A stretch of DNA of 52,219 nt from JBDUDK01 sp040002995 (GCA_040002995.1 JBDUDK010000040.1:1-52219), one strand, 5' to 3'. Numbered from the stretch's first letter, positions 23,017-31,873 are shown. Numbers and translations: made by a program. Notes: generated by a model not told the origin, from the letters alone.

Positions 23017-23892
23017 ATGACTACTCGGTTGACCGGCACCGGCATCTGGAGCAGCACGCTGCGCTACGGCGACCCTGGTGAGGCCGCTGCGCTCGCTACC
23101 GAGCTCGAGGAGATCGGCTACTCCACTCTGTGGATCCCCGACGTCGGTGGCGACGTTTTCGGTCCGCTCGCCAACCTGCTCGGCGCGACGACCAGAGCGA
23201 CGGTCGCCACCGGGATCCTCAACGTCTGGATGCATACGCCCGAGGAGACCGCCGCCCAGCACGCGGCACTCGTCGCAGCGCACGGACCGCGTTTTCTGTG
23301 TGGCATCGGCATCAGCCACCGTCCGCTCATCGACCGGGTGAACGCGCCGGGCACGTACGGAAAGCCGATCGAGACGATGGTGGCCTTCCTCGACGGCCTC
23401 GATGCCGCCGAACCGCCGCTGGCGCCGGCCGACCGGGTCATCGCCGCCCTGGGTCCGAGGATGCTCGAGCTCGCCCGCACGCGCACCGCGGGCACCCACC
23501 CCTACCTCGTGACGCCGGAGCTAACCAGGGCGGCGCGTACCGGTGTCGGGCCCGACGCGCTCGTCGCGTGCGAGCAGGGCGTCGTATTGGACACCGATCC
23601 CTCCTCGGCCCGAGCCACGGCGCGCCTGCATCTGGAGCTTTATCTCGGGCTGCCGAACTACTCGAACAACTGGAAGCGTCAGGGCTTTACCGACGACGAT
23701 CTCGCCGCCGGCGGCAGCGACCGTCTCGTCGACGCCCTCGTAGCATGGGGCGACGAGACGGCGATCGCGGCACGCGTCCAGGAGCACCGCGACGCCGGCG
23801 CCGATCACGTGTGCATTCAGGCCCTGACCGATGATCCGCGGGCGTTTCCCGCCGCGCAGTGGCGGGCCCTGGCCCCGGCGCTCACCGCCTGA
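23017..23892 (+). CDS. LLM-class F420-dependent oxidoreductase
   Basis: A 291-residue TIM-barrel enzyme of the luciferase-like family. GEAAALATELEEIGYSTLWI, the beta-strand region VATGILNVWMHTPEE and the conserved HGPRFLCGIGISH follow the bacterial LLM pattern. The late segment ALVAWGDETAIAARVQEHRD (residues about 240-260) and GADHVCIQAL form the C-terminal barrel strand. Members with this wording use coenzyme F420 rather than FMN to reduce or oxidise carbonyls or imines. It sits in the middle of the crotonase run, so a lipid or polycyclic substrate is possible. ATG 23017 overlaps no neighbour. Confidence 0.88.
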   Translation: MTTRLTGTGIWSSTLRYGDPGEAAALATELEEIGYSTLWIPDVGGDVFGPLANLLGATTRATVATGILNVWMHTPEETAAQHAALVAAHGPRFLCGIGISHRPLIDRVNAPGTYGKPIETMVAFLDGLDAAEPPLAPADRVIAALGPRMLELARTRTAGTHPYLVTPELTRAARTGVGPDALVACEQGVVLDTDPSSARATARLHLELYLGLPNYSNNWKRQGFTDDDLAAGGSDRLVDALVAWGDETAIAARVQEHRDAGADHVCIQALTDDPRAFPAAQWRALAPALTA

Positions 23893-23904
23893 TCCAATGC
23901 GCAC

Positions 23905-24693
23905 ATGACTGAGATCCTTGTGGAAGTCGACGACCCCGTCGCCTTGATCACCCTCAACCGACCGGAGACGCTGAACGCCCTGACCTATTCGATGCTGGCC
24001 GCGCTACGGGAAGCGGTCGAGAGCGCGGCCAGGGATCCGCGGGTCGTCGGCATCGTCATCACCGGCGCCGGCCGCGGCTTCTGCTCAGGGCTCGACGCAA
24101 GCGCACTTCAGCAGACCACCACTACTGGCTCGTCGTCGCGCCGGAAGTCAGACGGCGTCCCCGGAATGTTCACGTGGTTGCTGTCGATCCCGAAGCCGGT
24201 CATCAGCGCGGTGAACGGCGTCGCCGCGGGCGGTGGCTTTGTCTTGACGGTGATGAGCGACCTGCGCATCGCGTCGACCAACGGGTCGTTCACCTCGATT
24301 TTCTCCAAGCGCGGACTCATCGCCGAGCACGGCACGACGTGGATCGTTCCCCGTCTGATCGGCGCCGGCGCGGCGCTCGATCTGTTGTGGTCGCCGCGCA
24401 AGATCGACGCGGCCGAAGCGCACCGAATCGGTTTGGTGCAGCAGGTGGTGGAACCTGACGACCTGCTCGCCGCGGCGCGGCGGTATGTCGTGGATCTCGC
24501 CGAGAATGCGTCGCCAGCGTCACTGGCCGACACCAAGCGTTTGGTCTACGAGGGATTCGGCGTGCGTTATCCCGAAGCGCTCGAGACCGTCGATGGCGTG
24601 CAGTACGCCGCGCTCGACCGGGTCGACGCCAAGGAAGGCGCCGCCGCGCTGATTGAGAAACGCGCCCCGAGCTTCCCGAGATTGGGGGAGTGA
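23905..24693 (+). CDS. enoyl-CoA hydratase/isomerase (crotonase) family protein, first copy
   Basis: A 262-residue cytosolic crotonase. DDPVALITLNRPETLNALTY is the opening strand and helix, GAGRGFCSGLDAS the oxyanion hole loop, and NGVAAGGGFVLTVMSDLRIA the second oxyanion and active-site helix. The catalytic Glu pair is not obvious, because the loop GLIAEHGTTWIVPRLIG has a single Glu-His, so isomerase or other activity is possible rather than hydration. The C-terminal SPASLADTKRLV is typical. The second crotonase follows with a TGATG overlap, so both are translated together. They look like ancient duplicates (similar length, about one third alike). Confidence 0.9.
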   Translation: MTEILVEVDDPVALITLNRPETLNALTYSMLAALREAVESAARDPRVVGIVITGAGRGFCSGLDASALQQTTTTGSSSRRKSDGVPGMFTWLLSIPKPVISAVNGVAAGGGFVLTVMSDLRIASTNGSFTSIFSKRGLIAEHGTTWIVPRLIGAGAALDLLWSPRKIDAAEAHRIGLVQQVVEPDDLLAAARRYVVDLAENASPASLADTKRLVYEGFGVRYPEALETVDGVQYAALDRVDAKEGAAALIEKRAPSFPRLGE

Positions 24694-25460
24694 TGCACTT
24701 CGACACCCTCCGTTACGAGGTGGCCGGCGCGCTGTGCCGTCTCACGCTCAACCGACCCGACCACATGAACGGCATCACCAACCAGATGGTGCGCGAGGCG
24801 CATGACGCACTCGAAGTCGCCTCCGCCGACTCGACAATCCGTGTGCTCGTCCTCACTGGTGAGGGCAAGGCGTTCTGTCCCGGCGCCGACCTCAAACATT
24901 TCTCCGGCGGGGGCAAGGACGAGGTCCTTAGCGCACGCGAGTTCAAGGTCACGACGATGCTGCATGAGATGCCGGCCGTCACTGTCGCCGCGATCAACGG
25001 GGCGTGCGCGGGCGCGGGCATGGGCTGGGCGCTGGCCTGCGACCTCCGGGTGATGTCGGCGTCGGCGAAGCTCAACACCGCTTTCCTCGACGTGGCCGTC
25101 GCCGGCGACATGGCCATCCCTTGGTCGCTGCCCCGCATCGTCGGCGCAGCGCGGGCACGCGACCTGTCGTTCATACCTCGCCGTATCGAGGCCGACGAAG
25201 CACAGCGCATAGGGATTGTCGCCCGCGTGTTCGCCGACGACTCCTTCCGTGACGACACGGAATCCTTCCTGACGGCGCTTTTGGAGAAGTCGCCGACGGC
25301 GCTCCTCGGTCTCAAACAGAACTACATCGCCGCCGAGCAAATGACGTTTCGCGATTTCGTCGATTACGAGACCGAACGGCACCTCAAAATCGCCGCCAGC
25401 GCCGATACCGCCGAAGCGTTCAGAGCATTTGTCGAGAAGAGAAAGCCGGTATTCCAATGA
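24693..25460 (+). CDS. enoyl-CoA hydratase/isomerase (crotonase) family protein, second copy
   Basis: A 255-residue crotonase starting at ATG 24693, which shares its A with the previous TGA; GGGGGAG precedes it. LCRLTLNRPDHMNGITNQ opens the fold, GEGKAFCPGADLKHFSGG is the oxyanion loop, and NGACAGAGMGWALACDLRV the second. It has a small Ala-rich active-site helix and the segment DVAVAGDMAIPWSLPRIVG, where Asp occupies the position often held by the second catalytic Glu. It probably acts on a CoA ester in beta-oxidation or ring opening. Its stop overlaps the VOC gene (ATGA, 25457-25460). Confidence 0.9.
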   Translation: MHFDTLRYEVAGALCRLTLNRPDHMNGITNQMVREAHDALEVASADSTIRVLVLTGEGKAFCPGADLKHFSGGGKDEVLSAREFKVTTMLHEMPAVTVAAINGACAGAGMGWALACDLRVMSASAKLNTAFLDVAVAGDMAIPWSLPRIVGAARARDLSFIPRRIEADEAQRIGIVARVFADDSFRDDTESFLTALLEKSPTALLGLKQNYIAAEQMTFRDFVDYETERHLKIAASADTAEAFRAFVEKRKPVFQ

Positions 25461-26122
25461 TTCGGCTCCGCCAGGTTGCACTCGTCGCGCACGACCTCGA
25501 CGCTGTCCTCGCCGACCTCAACCGAGTGCTCGGTCTCGAGGTGGCGTTCAATGACCCCGGCGTGGCCACCTTCGGTCTTCGCAACGCGGTGCTCCCAGTC
25601 GGCACGCAGTTCATCGAGGTCGTGTCGCCCACGAAAGCCGGGACTGCAGCCGGACGGCAGCTGGAGCGCATGGGGGGCGACGGCGGCTACATGGTGATCA
25701 GCCATACCGACGACCAGGCGCCGTACCGGGCGCGGGCCGAAGCACTCGGCATCCGCACCGCGCTCGAGGCCGACGACCACGGTTACAAGATCTGGCAGCT
25801 CCATCCCGGCGACACTGGCGGGTCGTTCCTCGAGATCGACTTCCAGCCCGGCGGCGAGGACCCGCAGGGACCATGGTCGCCCGCCGGTCCCGACTGGCAG
25901 CGCGCCGTCCGCACCCACATCGTCGAGGGCATCACCGGTGTCGAACTCGCGGTCCCCGACCCCGACAAGACGTCGGCCCGATGGCGCGAGATCGTCGGCC
26001 AGCCGAACTTCGACAACGCCGAGATCCACTGGTCGGAGGGAACGGGCGGTCTCGTCGGGGTCGACCTGCGCGGGTCTGGAACCGGCACCCACCGTATCTG
26101 CGGAGTCGACTTTCGCTTCTGA
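25457..26122 (+). CDS. VOC/glyoxalase-like protein
   Basis: A 221-residue protein of two beta-alpha-beta-beta-beta modules. Module one is MIRLRQVALVAHDLDAVL onward, with FIEVVSPTKAG at the strand end and GGYMVISHT. Module two is ITGVELAVPDPDKTSARWRE to the end. The metal residues of ring-cleaving dioxygenases are only partly present (His11, Glu54), so it could be a glyoxalase-type isomerase, a dioxygenase relative or a binding protein. It is locked by four-base overlap to the second crotonase and lies 16 bases from the next gene, which suggests a shared pathway. Function unknown. Confidence 0.8.
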   Translation: MIRLRQVALVAHDLDAVLADLNRVLGLEVAFNDPGVATFGLRNAVLPVGTQFIEVVSPTKAGTAAGRQLERMGGDGGYMVISHTDDQAPYRARAEALGIRTALEADDHGYKIWQLHPGDTGGSFLEIDFQPGGEDPQGPWSPAGPDWQRAVRTHIVEGITGVELAVPDPDKTSARWREIVGQPNFDNAEIHWSEGTGGLVGVDLRGSGTGTHRICGVDFRF

Positions 26123-26138
26123 AGGAAATGGAGCGCGC

Positions 26139-26816
26139 ATGTTGCCGCAAGCCGAAGTCGTCGGAGGCATCCAACGAGAACTCGAGGACTTCGCCGACCT
26201 CGTGCGCTCCCTCGACGAGCGCGACTGGGCCCGGCCTAGCCGATGCGAAGGGTGGACGGTCAGCGACGTGGCCGGCCACCTCGTCGGAGCCTTCGCCGAC
26301 ATCACATCGGGGCAGATCGAGGGTCAGGGCACGGCCGAGGTGTCCGAGCGGCAGGCCGCGGAGCGTCGGGGCCGTACCGCGGGCGAGGTGGCCGACGAAC
26401 TCGACAGGGTCGGCAAGCTGATGGTGAAGATGGTCGCGAGTTTCAGTGACTCCACCTGGGCCAGACAGGCGGGGGGCGGTTACGCGCTGACGGTGGGCCA
26501 GGCCATGGAGGCATTTTGGTGTGGTGCATATGTCCACGCCGACGACATCCGGGCGGCCGTCGGGCGCCCGTCGGAGCGCGGGCCGGGCCTGCGCGCCGGT
26601 GTCCACCACGTGGCTGACCTGCTGACCCAAAGAACGTGGGGTCCGGCGGTCCTCGCGTTCGACGGCTTGGAGGAGGTGCGAGTGGGCGACGCCGACGGGG
26701 CGAGCGCGCGACGCATCACCGGCGATCCCCTGGCTTTCCTACTGGTGGCCACGGGGCGGGCCGACCCGGCACCGTTAGGCCTCGATGCGTCGGTGAACGT
26801 GTTCGCGTCGGCCTGA
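26139..26816 (+). CDS. mycothiol-dependent-type maleylpyruvate isomerase/DinB family protein
   Basis: A 225-residue protein. The N-terminal helix LEDFADLVRSLDERDWARPS, then CEGWTVSDVAGHLVGAFADI with the metal histidine, is the TIGR03083 signature. A further ligand candidate, YVHADDIRAAVG, follows. The C-terminal half (from about residue 150) is a separate small domain (SCP2-like in related proteins), visible as AVLAFDGLEEVRV and GDPLAFLLVATGRAD. It likely depends on mycothiol for thiol transfer or isomerisation. It is the last gene of the run and converges on the cyclase gene with a 15-base gap. The ATG at 26139 is preferred over upstream in-frame starts inside the VOC gene. Confidence 0.85.
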   Translation: MLPQAEVVGGIQRELEDFADLVRSLDERDWARPSRCEGWTVSDVAGHLVGAFADITSGQIEGQGTAEVSERQAAERRGRTAGEVADELDRVGKLMVKMVASFSDSTWARQAGGGYALTVGQAMEAFWCGAYVHADDIRAAVGRPSERGPGLRAGVHHVADLLTQRTWGPAVLAFDGLEEVRVGDADGASARRITGDPLAFLLVATGRADPAPLGLDASVNVFASA

Positions 26817-26831
26817 TCGGCGGGCCCGCCG

Positions 26832-28178
26832 TCAATGCTCTGCAGCGAAGAGGCGCCAAGTTCCGGGTACCCCCTTGAGAACGTGTTCGCCGTGATCGGT
26901 GGTCTCGATGCCCGACCCGACGATGATGTCGACAACGGTCCGCGAAATGAGCACTTCGCGCGGTCCCGCCAATGCCGCGACCCGGGCCGCGATGTGGATA
27001 GCCATGCCGCCGACGTCGTCGCCCCGAACTTCGACCTCTCCAATATGGACACCGGCCCGAACCTGCAAGCCGAGCTGGCCAACAGCGTCTCGAATCGCGA
27101 GGGCGCAAAGGACGGCTCGTGCTGGTCCGTCGAACGTGGCCAGCACACCGTCGCCGGTCATCTTGATCTCGCGGCCCCGGAAGCGTTCCAGTTGCCGCCT
27201 CACCGCCGCGTCGTGGAGGTCAAGTAGATCTCGCCACCGACGGTCGCCTACCTCGGCAAGGTGGTCGGTGGAGCCGACGATGTCGGTGAACATAACCGTG
27301 GCAAGGACGCGGTCGGGTTCCGGACCGTGGCGCGCGCCGGTGAGAAACTCCTCGATCTCGTCCAGCATCTCGTCTGTGTCGCCCACCCAGTAGAGGTCAT
27401 CGGCTCCCGGAAGCTCCACGTACTTGGCGTGTGGGATGTGCTCGGCCAGGTAGTGGCCGTGTCCGGCCCGGATAACGGCGTTGTCGCTTCGGTGCAGGAC
27501 GAGCGTCGGCACCGATAGGAGTGGCAGGAGTGCTCGGACGTCGGCTTGAACCCTGACCCGATCGATCAGTCTCGCCGTCGCCGGACCCGCACCCCGATTG
27601 CCGGCCCGGTTCCACCACGCGCGAAAGGCGCCATCGCCCGCAACACTTGGCGCGAACTGCAGAAGCATGTCGAGCCCCCGCTCGACGGCATCAGGCTCCA
27701 TATTGGTCTCGAGGAACCGGTCGAGTACCCGTTGCGGGACCCCCACTGGATAGTCGTCCGCCCGCGCTACACGAGCGGTGCCGTTGACAAAGATCAACTC
27801 GCTGACTCTGTCTGGGTGGGTGGCGGCCAACAAGATTGCTTCCAGAGATGAGTCGCGCGGGGCGAAGACGGCTGCCCGTTCCGACCCCGCTGCGTCCATG
27901 ACCGCCAAGGCGTTCTGCATCCATTGCTCGAGCGTCGGGGGATTGGACGGCGTCACGGAGTCGGATAGTCCCACGCCACGCTCGTCGAAGCGGATCAGTC
28001 GACGGAACGAGGCGAGTCGATTGTGGAATCGAGCGAGCGACGGCTCGTCGTTCATGCTGTCGATGGGCAGCAGGGCACTGGAGAAGGCCAAGAGGTCAGG
28101 CGCGTCGACGCCCAACACGTGGTAGGCGATATAGACGTCGCCGTCCTTCGCGTACCGGATCTCCGGTTCGGCGATCAC
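26832..28178 (-). CDS. alpha/beta-hydrolase-like domain fused to a class III nucleotide cyclase
   Basis: A 448-residue protein started by GTG 28178. Residues 1-265 have an alpha/beta-hydrolase outline (GVDAPDLLAFSS, FDERGVGLSDSV, VPTLVLHR, then a terminal H in a degenerate place). The nucleophile elbow reads FAPRDSS instead of GxSxG, so the hydrolase is probably inactive and acts as a sensor. Residues 280-448 are the cyclase, with MFTDIVGST (Asp289), EIKMTGDGV (Lys329, Asp333) as metal and base-selecting residues, then IHIAARVAALA with the transition-state Arg. It makes cAMP or cGMP as a dimer in the cytosol. It lies three bases after an SCO6745-like gene, with which it is co-transcribed. Confidence 0.9.
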   Translation of the reverse strand: MIAEPEIRYAKDGDVYIAYHVLGVDAPDLLAFSSALLPIDSMNDEPSLARFHNRLASFRRLIRFDERGVGLSDSVTPSNPPTLEQWMQNALAVMDAAGSERAAVFAPRDSSLEAILLAATHPDRVSELIFVNGTARVARADDYPVGVPQRVLDRFLETNMEPDAVERGLDMLLQFAPSVAGDGAFRAWWNRAGNRGAGPATARLIDRVRVQADVRALLPLLSVPTLVLHRSDNAVIRAGHGHYLAEHIPHAKYVELPGADDLYWVGDTDEMLDEIEEFLTGARHGPEPDRVLATVMFTDIVGSTDHLAEVGDRRWRDLLDLHDAAVRRQLERFRGREIKMTGDGVLATFDGPARAVLCALAIRDAVGQLGLQVRAGVHIGEVEVRGDDVGGMAIHIAARVAALAGPREVLISRTVVDIIVGSGIETTDHGEHVLKGVPGTWRLFAAEH

Positions 28179-28181
28179 GTG

Positions 28182-29081
28182 TCAGCCCGCCGCCCTCTTG
28201 CGGGGATCGGCAGGAAACGAAGGTGCCGCCACGACGGCCTTGGAGATCGCCTCCGCATCGGCGATCACATCGTCGATTCCGAGGCCAAGCGCCTCCACTA
28301 ACGCGTCCTGCGAACGGTCCGTGGCGGCCTCGAGATCCTCACGGGCGGCCCGACCAGCGGCAGTCAGAGATCCGCCCTCCATCCACCCCCGCGCCTCGAG
28401 ACGGGCAACCGCCGGCATGAGGTGATCAGAGTCGATTCCGCGCGAGCTGCTGTATTCCCCCAACCGATAGCCGAGCCACAGCTCGGTGAGGATGTTGGCC
28501 GAGACCATGTCGATGCCCGATGCGACCAGTGCCGCGAGATGACCATCGCCGCGGTGCTCACGCACAAGCTCGGCCGACCGCCATAGCCGTCCAAACGGAG
28601 TGTCTGGGATCGGCAGGGCGCGCAGGGCGCTGAACAACGGACGTCCCATCCCGTCCAAGGCTTCGAGCGCCGGCTGCAGACGGTCGGCCAAGGCCGAGGC
28701 CTTGTCGGCAGAGACGATCGCCCCGAGGGCCTCGGCCGCGCCCTGTTCGCGAGCGGCGAGTACCGCCTCGCGTGAAGCAGTGGCCGAACCGCGCTCGTAC
28801 ACGGCGGTCAGCAGTGCGGGGTCGAAGACGCCAAACGTCGCCACCACCGCCGCAGCCGCGGGTTTACCTAGAGACGCGGCCCGTCCCCAGACGTAGGCCT
28901 CGAAGAAGTCGAGTCCCAACGCCGAAAGACGCTCGGCCACGGCTCGCGACCACCAACCCTGCGTGGCGATCGGCTCCAGCGCGTCACGCAGACGGCGCGC
29001 CGCAGACGTCGGCAGCGAAAACGCTGGAAACCCTTCCGGAGGTGTCACGAAGTAGATGGACACCAGGTCGTCATAGGTCAC
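28182..29081 (-). CDS. SCO6745-family protein of unknown function
   Basis: A protein of about 299 residues. ARRLRDALEPIATQGWW, LGLDFFEAYVWGRAASLG and GVFDPALLTAVYERG repeat the pattern of the actinobacterial SCO6745 group (SalK-like), whose function is unknown. The C-terminal half has a helix-turn-helix-like look with ARLEARGWMEGGSLTAAGRA, which resembles a winged-helix wing and may be a DNA- or ligand-binding module. The start is uncertain: GTG 29081 is used, but GTG 29063 is possible, and the longer frame to 29159 overlaps the divergent gene. It is the first gene of a two-gene unit with the cyclase. Confidence 0.72.
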   Translation of the reverse strand: MTYDDLVSIYFVTPPEGFPAFSLPTSAARRLRDALEPIATQGWWSRAVAERLSALGLDFFEAYVWGRAASLGKPAAAAVVATFGVFDPALLTAVYERGSATASREAVLAAREQGAAEALGAIVSADKASALADRLQPALEALDGMGRPLFSALRALPIPDTPFGRLWRSAELVREHRGDGHLAALVASGIDMVSANILTELWLGYRLGEYSSSRGIDSDHLMPAVARLEARGWMEGGSLTAAGRAAREDLEAATDRSQDALVEALGLGIDDVIADAEAISKAVVAAPSFPADPRKRAAG

Positions 29082-29149
29082 CTTTCGGACCGTAATCAGC
29101 GCGCTGCAGCGTGACAATGTGGAACGCGAACACGCCAGAGGAGACCGCC

Positions 29150-29827
29150 ATGAAAACACCCCCGATCGTGTCGCCGGACAAGTGGGAGACGGCGCGCCAG
29201 CAACTGCTCGTGGAGGAGAAGGAATTCACCCGCGCCCGCGACGCGTTGGCCGCCAAACGTCGCCGAATGCCGTGGATGGCCATACCAAAGGAGTACGAGT
29301 TCGACGGGCCGAAGGGGAAGACGAGCCTGCTCGACCTGTTCCACGGCCGCCGTCAGCTGATCGTGTATCGCGCCTTCTTCGAGCCCGGCGTATCGGGCTG
29401 GCCCGAGCATGCCTGCATCGGCTGCTCGATGGTGGCCGACCAGGTCGCCCACGTGGCGCACCTGAATGCCCGCGATACCACGCTCGTCTTCGCTTCGCGC
29501 GCGTCGCAGCCCGACATCGAGCGCGTGAAGGCGAGGATGGGCTGGGAGATGCCCTGGTACACGATGACTGACGACTTCGACAAGGACTTCGGCGTGGACG
29601 AGTGGCACGGCACGAACGCGTTCATTCGTGACGGCGGCAACGTGTTCCGCACGTACTTCATCAACGCCCGCGGCGACGAGTCGATGGGGAGCACGTGGAG
29701 CTACCTCGACCTCACCGCGCTTGGGCGCCAAGAGGAGTGGGAGGACTCGCCGGACGGCTACCCGCAGACCGCGCCGTACCAGTGGTGGATCTGGCACGAC
29801 CAACCACATCCGAGCGGAGCGACCTGA
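29150..29827 (+). CDS. DUF899 family protein (thioredoxin-like fold)
   Basis: A 225-residue protein. SPDKWETARQQLLVEEKEFT, LFHGRRQLIVYRAFFEPGVS, then CIGCSMVADQVAHVAHLNAR are the family landmarks. The CxxC here is C-I-G-C in a thioredoxin-like setting. Later segments are GNVFRTYFINARGDE and QWWIWHDQPH. Members are found with SRPBCC or resistance genes but their reaction is not known. AGAGGAGA precedes the ATG at 29150, and the short upstream extension from 29111 lacks that site. It is divergent from the SCO6745-like gene. Confidence 0.9.
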   Translation: MKTPPIVSPDKWETARQQLLVEEKEFTRARDALAAKRRRMPWMAIPKEYEFDGPKGKTSLLDLFHGRRQLIVYRAFFEPGVSGWPEHACIGCSMVADQVAHVAHLNARDTTLVFASRASQPDIERVKARMGWEMPWYTMTDDFDKDFGVDEWHGTNAFIRDGGNVFRTYFINARGDESMGSTWSYLDLTALGRQEEWEDSPDGYPQTAPYQWWIWHDQPHPSGAT

Positions 29828-29860
29828 TCCGCAGGTTGGCGCCGTCGTTAGTGTCGACTC

Positions 29861-30307
29861 ATGGAGACTGCGAAAGCGAATCACCCAGGCCATCGCCCCA
29901 CGAAGCTGGTTTCGGTTCTGACGGCGTGGCTGGGGTCGTTCCCCGCCATCGTCTTGTCGGTCGTACTTGTCCTGACGTGGTTGCTGTACATCCCGTTTGT
30001 CAAGGACGGGTTCCTTAACAGCAGATATCACCTCTTGATCAACACAACAACCACGAGCCTGACGTTCATCATGGTGTTCATTATCCAATCGACCCAAAAT
30101 CGCGACGCACGCGCCGTGCAGACAAAGCTCGACGCCGTCCTCATCGCCTTAGAAGGAGATCACGAGCAACTCTTGGGCTTGGAGGAACACTCCGAGAAGG
30201 TGATCAGGCAGGTTCAGCAAGACGTACACGACACCACGGACGAGACGCTCGCCGCGCCCGACAACAACTATTTGTATCTGGCGCCGGCGGCACGGATGTT
30301 GAGGTGA
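29861..30307 (+). CDS. low-affinity iron permease-like membrane protein
   Basis: A 148-residue protein with two transmembrane helices (VLTAWLGSFPAIVLSVVLVL and the following LLYIPFV; then LTFIMVFIIQSTQNRD). The segment TFIMVFIIQSTQNRDARAVQ, followed by KLDAVLIAL, is the signature of the Iron_permease family (PF04120), named after yeast Fet4. The bacterial small versions have no proven transport role. The C-terminal 60 residues are a charged helix that is probably cytoplasmic. It is 33 bases after the DUF899 gene. ATG 29861 has no clear ribosome binding site. Confidence 0.85.
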   Translation: METAKANHPGHRPTKLVSVLTAWLGSFPAIVLSVVLVLTWLLYIPFVKDGFLNSRYHLLINTTTTSLTFIMVFIIQSTQNRDARAVQTKLDAVLIALEGDHEQLLGLEEHSEKVIRQVQQDVHDTTDETLAAPDNNYLYLAPAARMLR

Positions 30308-30463
30308 GCTTGATCACCGGCGTACACCCACGCCGTGATAGCCAGGAACGGCGCCAGTGCTGCTGCGAGCGCTGTGCGCCTGAATCTGCCCAGAGCTGGA
30401 CCAGCCCGGCGCCACCACCGAATCGTGCCGCACCGGCGCCTCGACGTGTCGGCGGGCCGATAT

Positions 30464-31630
30464 ATGGTCGCGGTCGTGTCCGACGCCATCAAGCCGTTCC
30501 ACATCGCCGTCGACGACGCCGACCTCGCCGACCTACATGAGCGACTCGCCCGCACGCGTTGGCCCGACCGCGAAACGGTCGATGATTGGACGCAGGGAAT
30601 TCCGTTGGCGTATGTGCAGGAGGTCTGCGAGTACTGGGGCGCGTCGTACGACTGGCGGGTCCGGGAAAAGCAGCTCAACCAGTTCCCGCAGTTCCGCACG
30701 TCGTTGAGCGGCGGAGGCGACGAGGTCCTCGGATTCCATTTCATCCACGCGCGCTCCGCCGAGCCGGACGCCCTCCCGCTCCTGCTCACCCACGGCTGGC
30801 CCGGTTCTACGGTCGAGTTCATGAAGGTGATCGGTCCGTTCACCGACCCGGTAGCCCACGGTGGCAATGCGGCTGACGCATTTCATGTCGTGGCTCCGTC
30901 TCTGCCCGGCTTCGGGTTCAGTGACAAGCCCGCCCGCGCCGGGTGGAGCGTTGATCGCATTGCCACCGCCTGGGACGAACTGATGGTGCGCCTCGGCTAC
31001 GGGCGCTATGGCGCCCAGGGCGGCGACTGGGGCTCGTCGATCACCACGAGGATCGGTGCCCAGAACCTCGGTCACTGCGCCGGGATCCACGTCAACATGC
31101 CGGTCGCCCGGCCGGGGCCCGACGACATGAACGACCTTACCGACGACGAGAAGATTGCCATCACCAAGTTCCAGCACTACCAGGATCACGAGGCCGGTTA
31201 CTCCAAGCAGCAGAGCACCCGGCCGCAAACCGTGGGCTACGGCCTCGTTGATTCGCCGGCCGCCCAGGCCGCTTGGATCCTGGAGAAGTTCTGGGCATGG
31301 ACCGACAACAACGGCCATCCCGAAGACGCACTCGGTCGTGACGAACTGCTCGACAATGTCATGTTCTATTGGCTGAACGGAACTGGAGCCTCGTCAGCCC
31401 GGCTCTATTGGGAGAGCTTCGGAGCGTTCGGCGGTGTCACCGTGCCGATCCCTACCGGCGTCTCACAGTTCCCAAAGGAGATCATCTCTGCATCGCGCCG
31501 CTGGGCCAGTCGCGTGTACACCGACATCCGCTACTGGAACGAACTCGACCGCGGCGGCCACTTCGCCGCCTTCGAAGAACCGGACCTCTTCGTTGACGAG
31601 ATCCGGTCCTTCTTTCGACAAATTCGCTAG
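30464..31630 (+). CDS. epoxide hydrolase family protein (EHN domain + alpha/beta hydrolase)
   Basis: A 388-residue protein. Residues 10-115 are the EHN lid/N-terminal domain (IAVDDADLADLHERLARTRW, residues 14-33). The alpha/beta hydrolase carries oxyanion motif HGWPGS (110-115) and nucleophile GGDWGS with Asp188. The acid is in the C-terminal half. The catalytic His is in GGHFAAFEEPDLF. Members open epoxides by an Asp-His-Asp/Glu triad via an ester intermediate, cf. juvenile-hormone and mycobacterial epoxide hydrolases. The GTG 30476 is an alternative start. The 156 bases upstream hold no gene. It may detoxify epoxides formed from the alkenes and rings processed elsewhere in the window. Confidence 0.92.
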   Translation: MVAVVSDAIKPFHIAVDDADLADLHERLARTRWPDRETVDDWTQGIPLAYVQEVCEYWGASYDWRVREKQLNQFPQFRTSLSGGGDEVLGFHFIHARSAEPDALPLLLTHGWPGSTVEFMKVIGPFTDPVAHGGNAADAFHVVAPSLPGFGFSDKPARAGWSVDRIATAWDELMVRLGYGRYGAQGGDWGSSITTRIGAQNLGHCAGIHVNMPVARPGPDDMNDLTDDEKIAITKFQHYQDHEAGYSKQQSTRPQTVGYGLVDSPAAQAAWILEKFWAWTDNNGHPEDALGRDELLDNVMFYWLNGTGASSARLYWESFGAFGGVTVPIPTGVSQFPKEIISASRRWASRVYTDIRYWNELDRGGHFAAFEEPDLFVDEIRSFFRQIR

Positions 31631-31633
31631 TTC

Positions 31634-31873
31634 CTAGAAGCGAGAAACGTGCTCACGCTCAACGACGGCGCGCCCGTCGTCGGTCACGGCCGTCTCCCTG
31701 GTACGGGTAAAGCCGAAGAACGAGCCGCGGATCATCGACGCGACAAGTCCGATCCCACCAACGATCATCAATATCACGCCGATCGTGTGGATGTTTGCGC
31801 CCTTTGCCGTGGTGTTGACGGCGAAGACCAGGATGGCTCCGACTGCAATGAGAAGAACGCTGAACGCGCCCAT
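31634..31873 (-). CDS. DUF6458-like two-helix membrane protein
   Basis: A 79-residue protein with two hydrophobic helices (MGAFSVLLIAVGAILVFAV and IHTIGVILMIVGGIGLVASM) and a charged tail with REHVSRF. This pattern is the common actinobacterial DUF6458 family, function unknown. AAAGGGGC precedes the ATG at 31873. The frame can be extended to 31927, but the extension does not look protein-like. It ends three bases from the end of the convergent epoxide hydrolase. Confidence 0.82.
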   Translation of the reverse strand: MGAFSVLLIAVGAILVFAVNTTAKGANIHTIGVILMIVGGIGLVASMIRGSFFGFTRTRETAVTDDGRAVVEREHVSRF

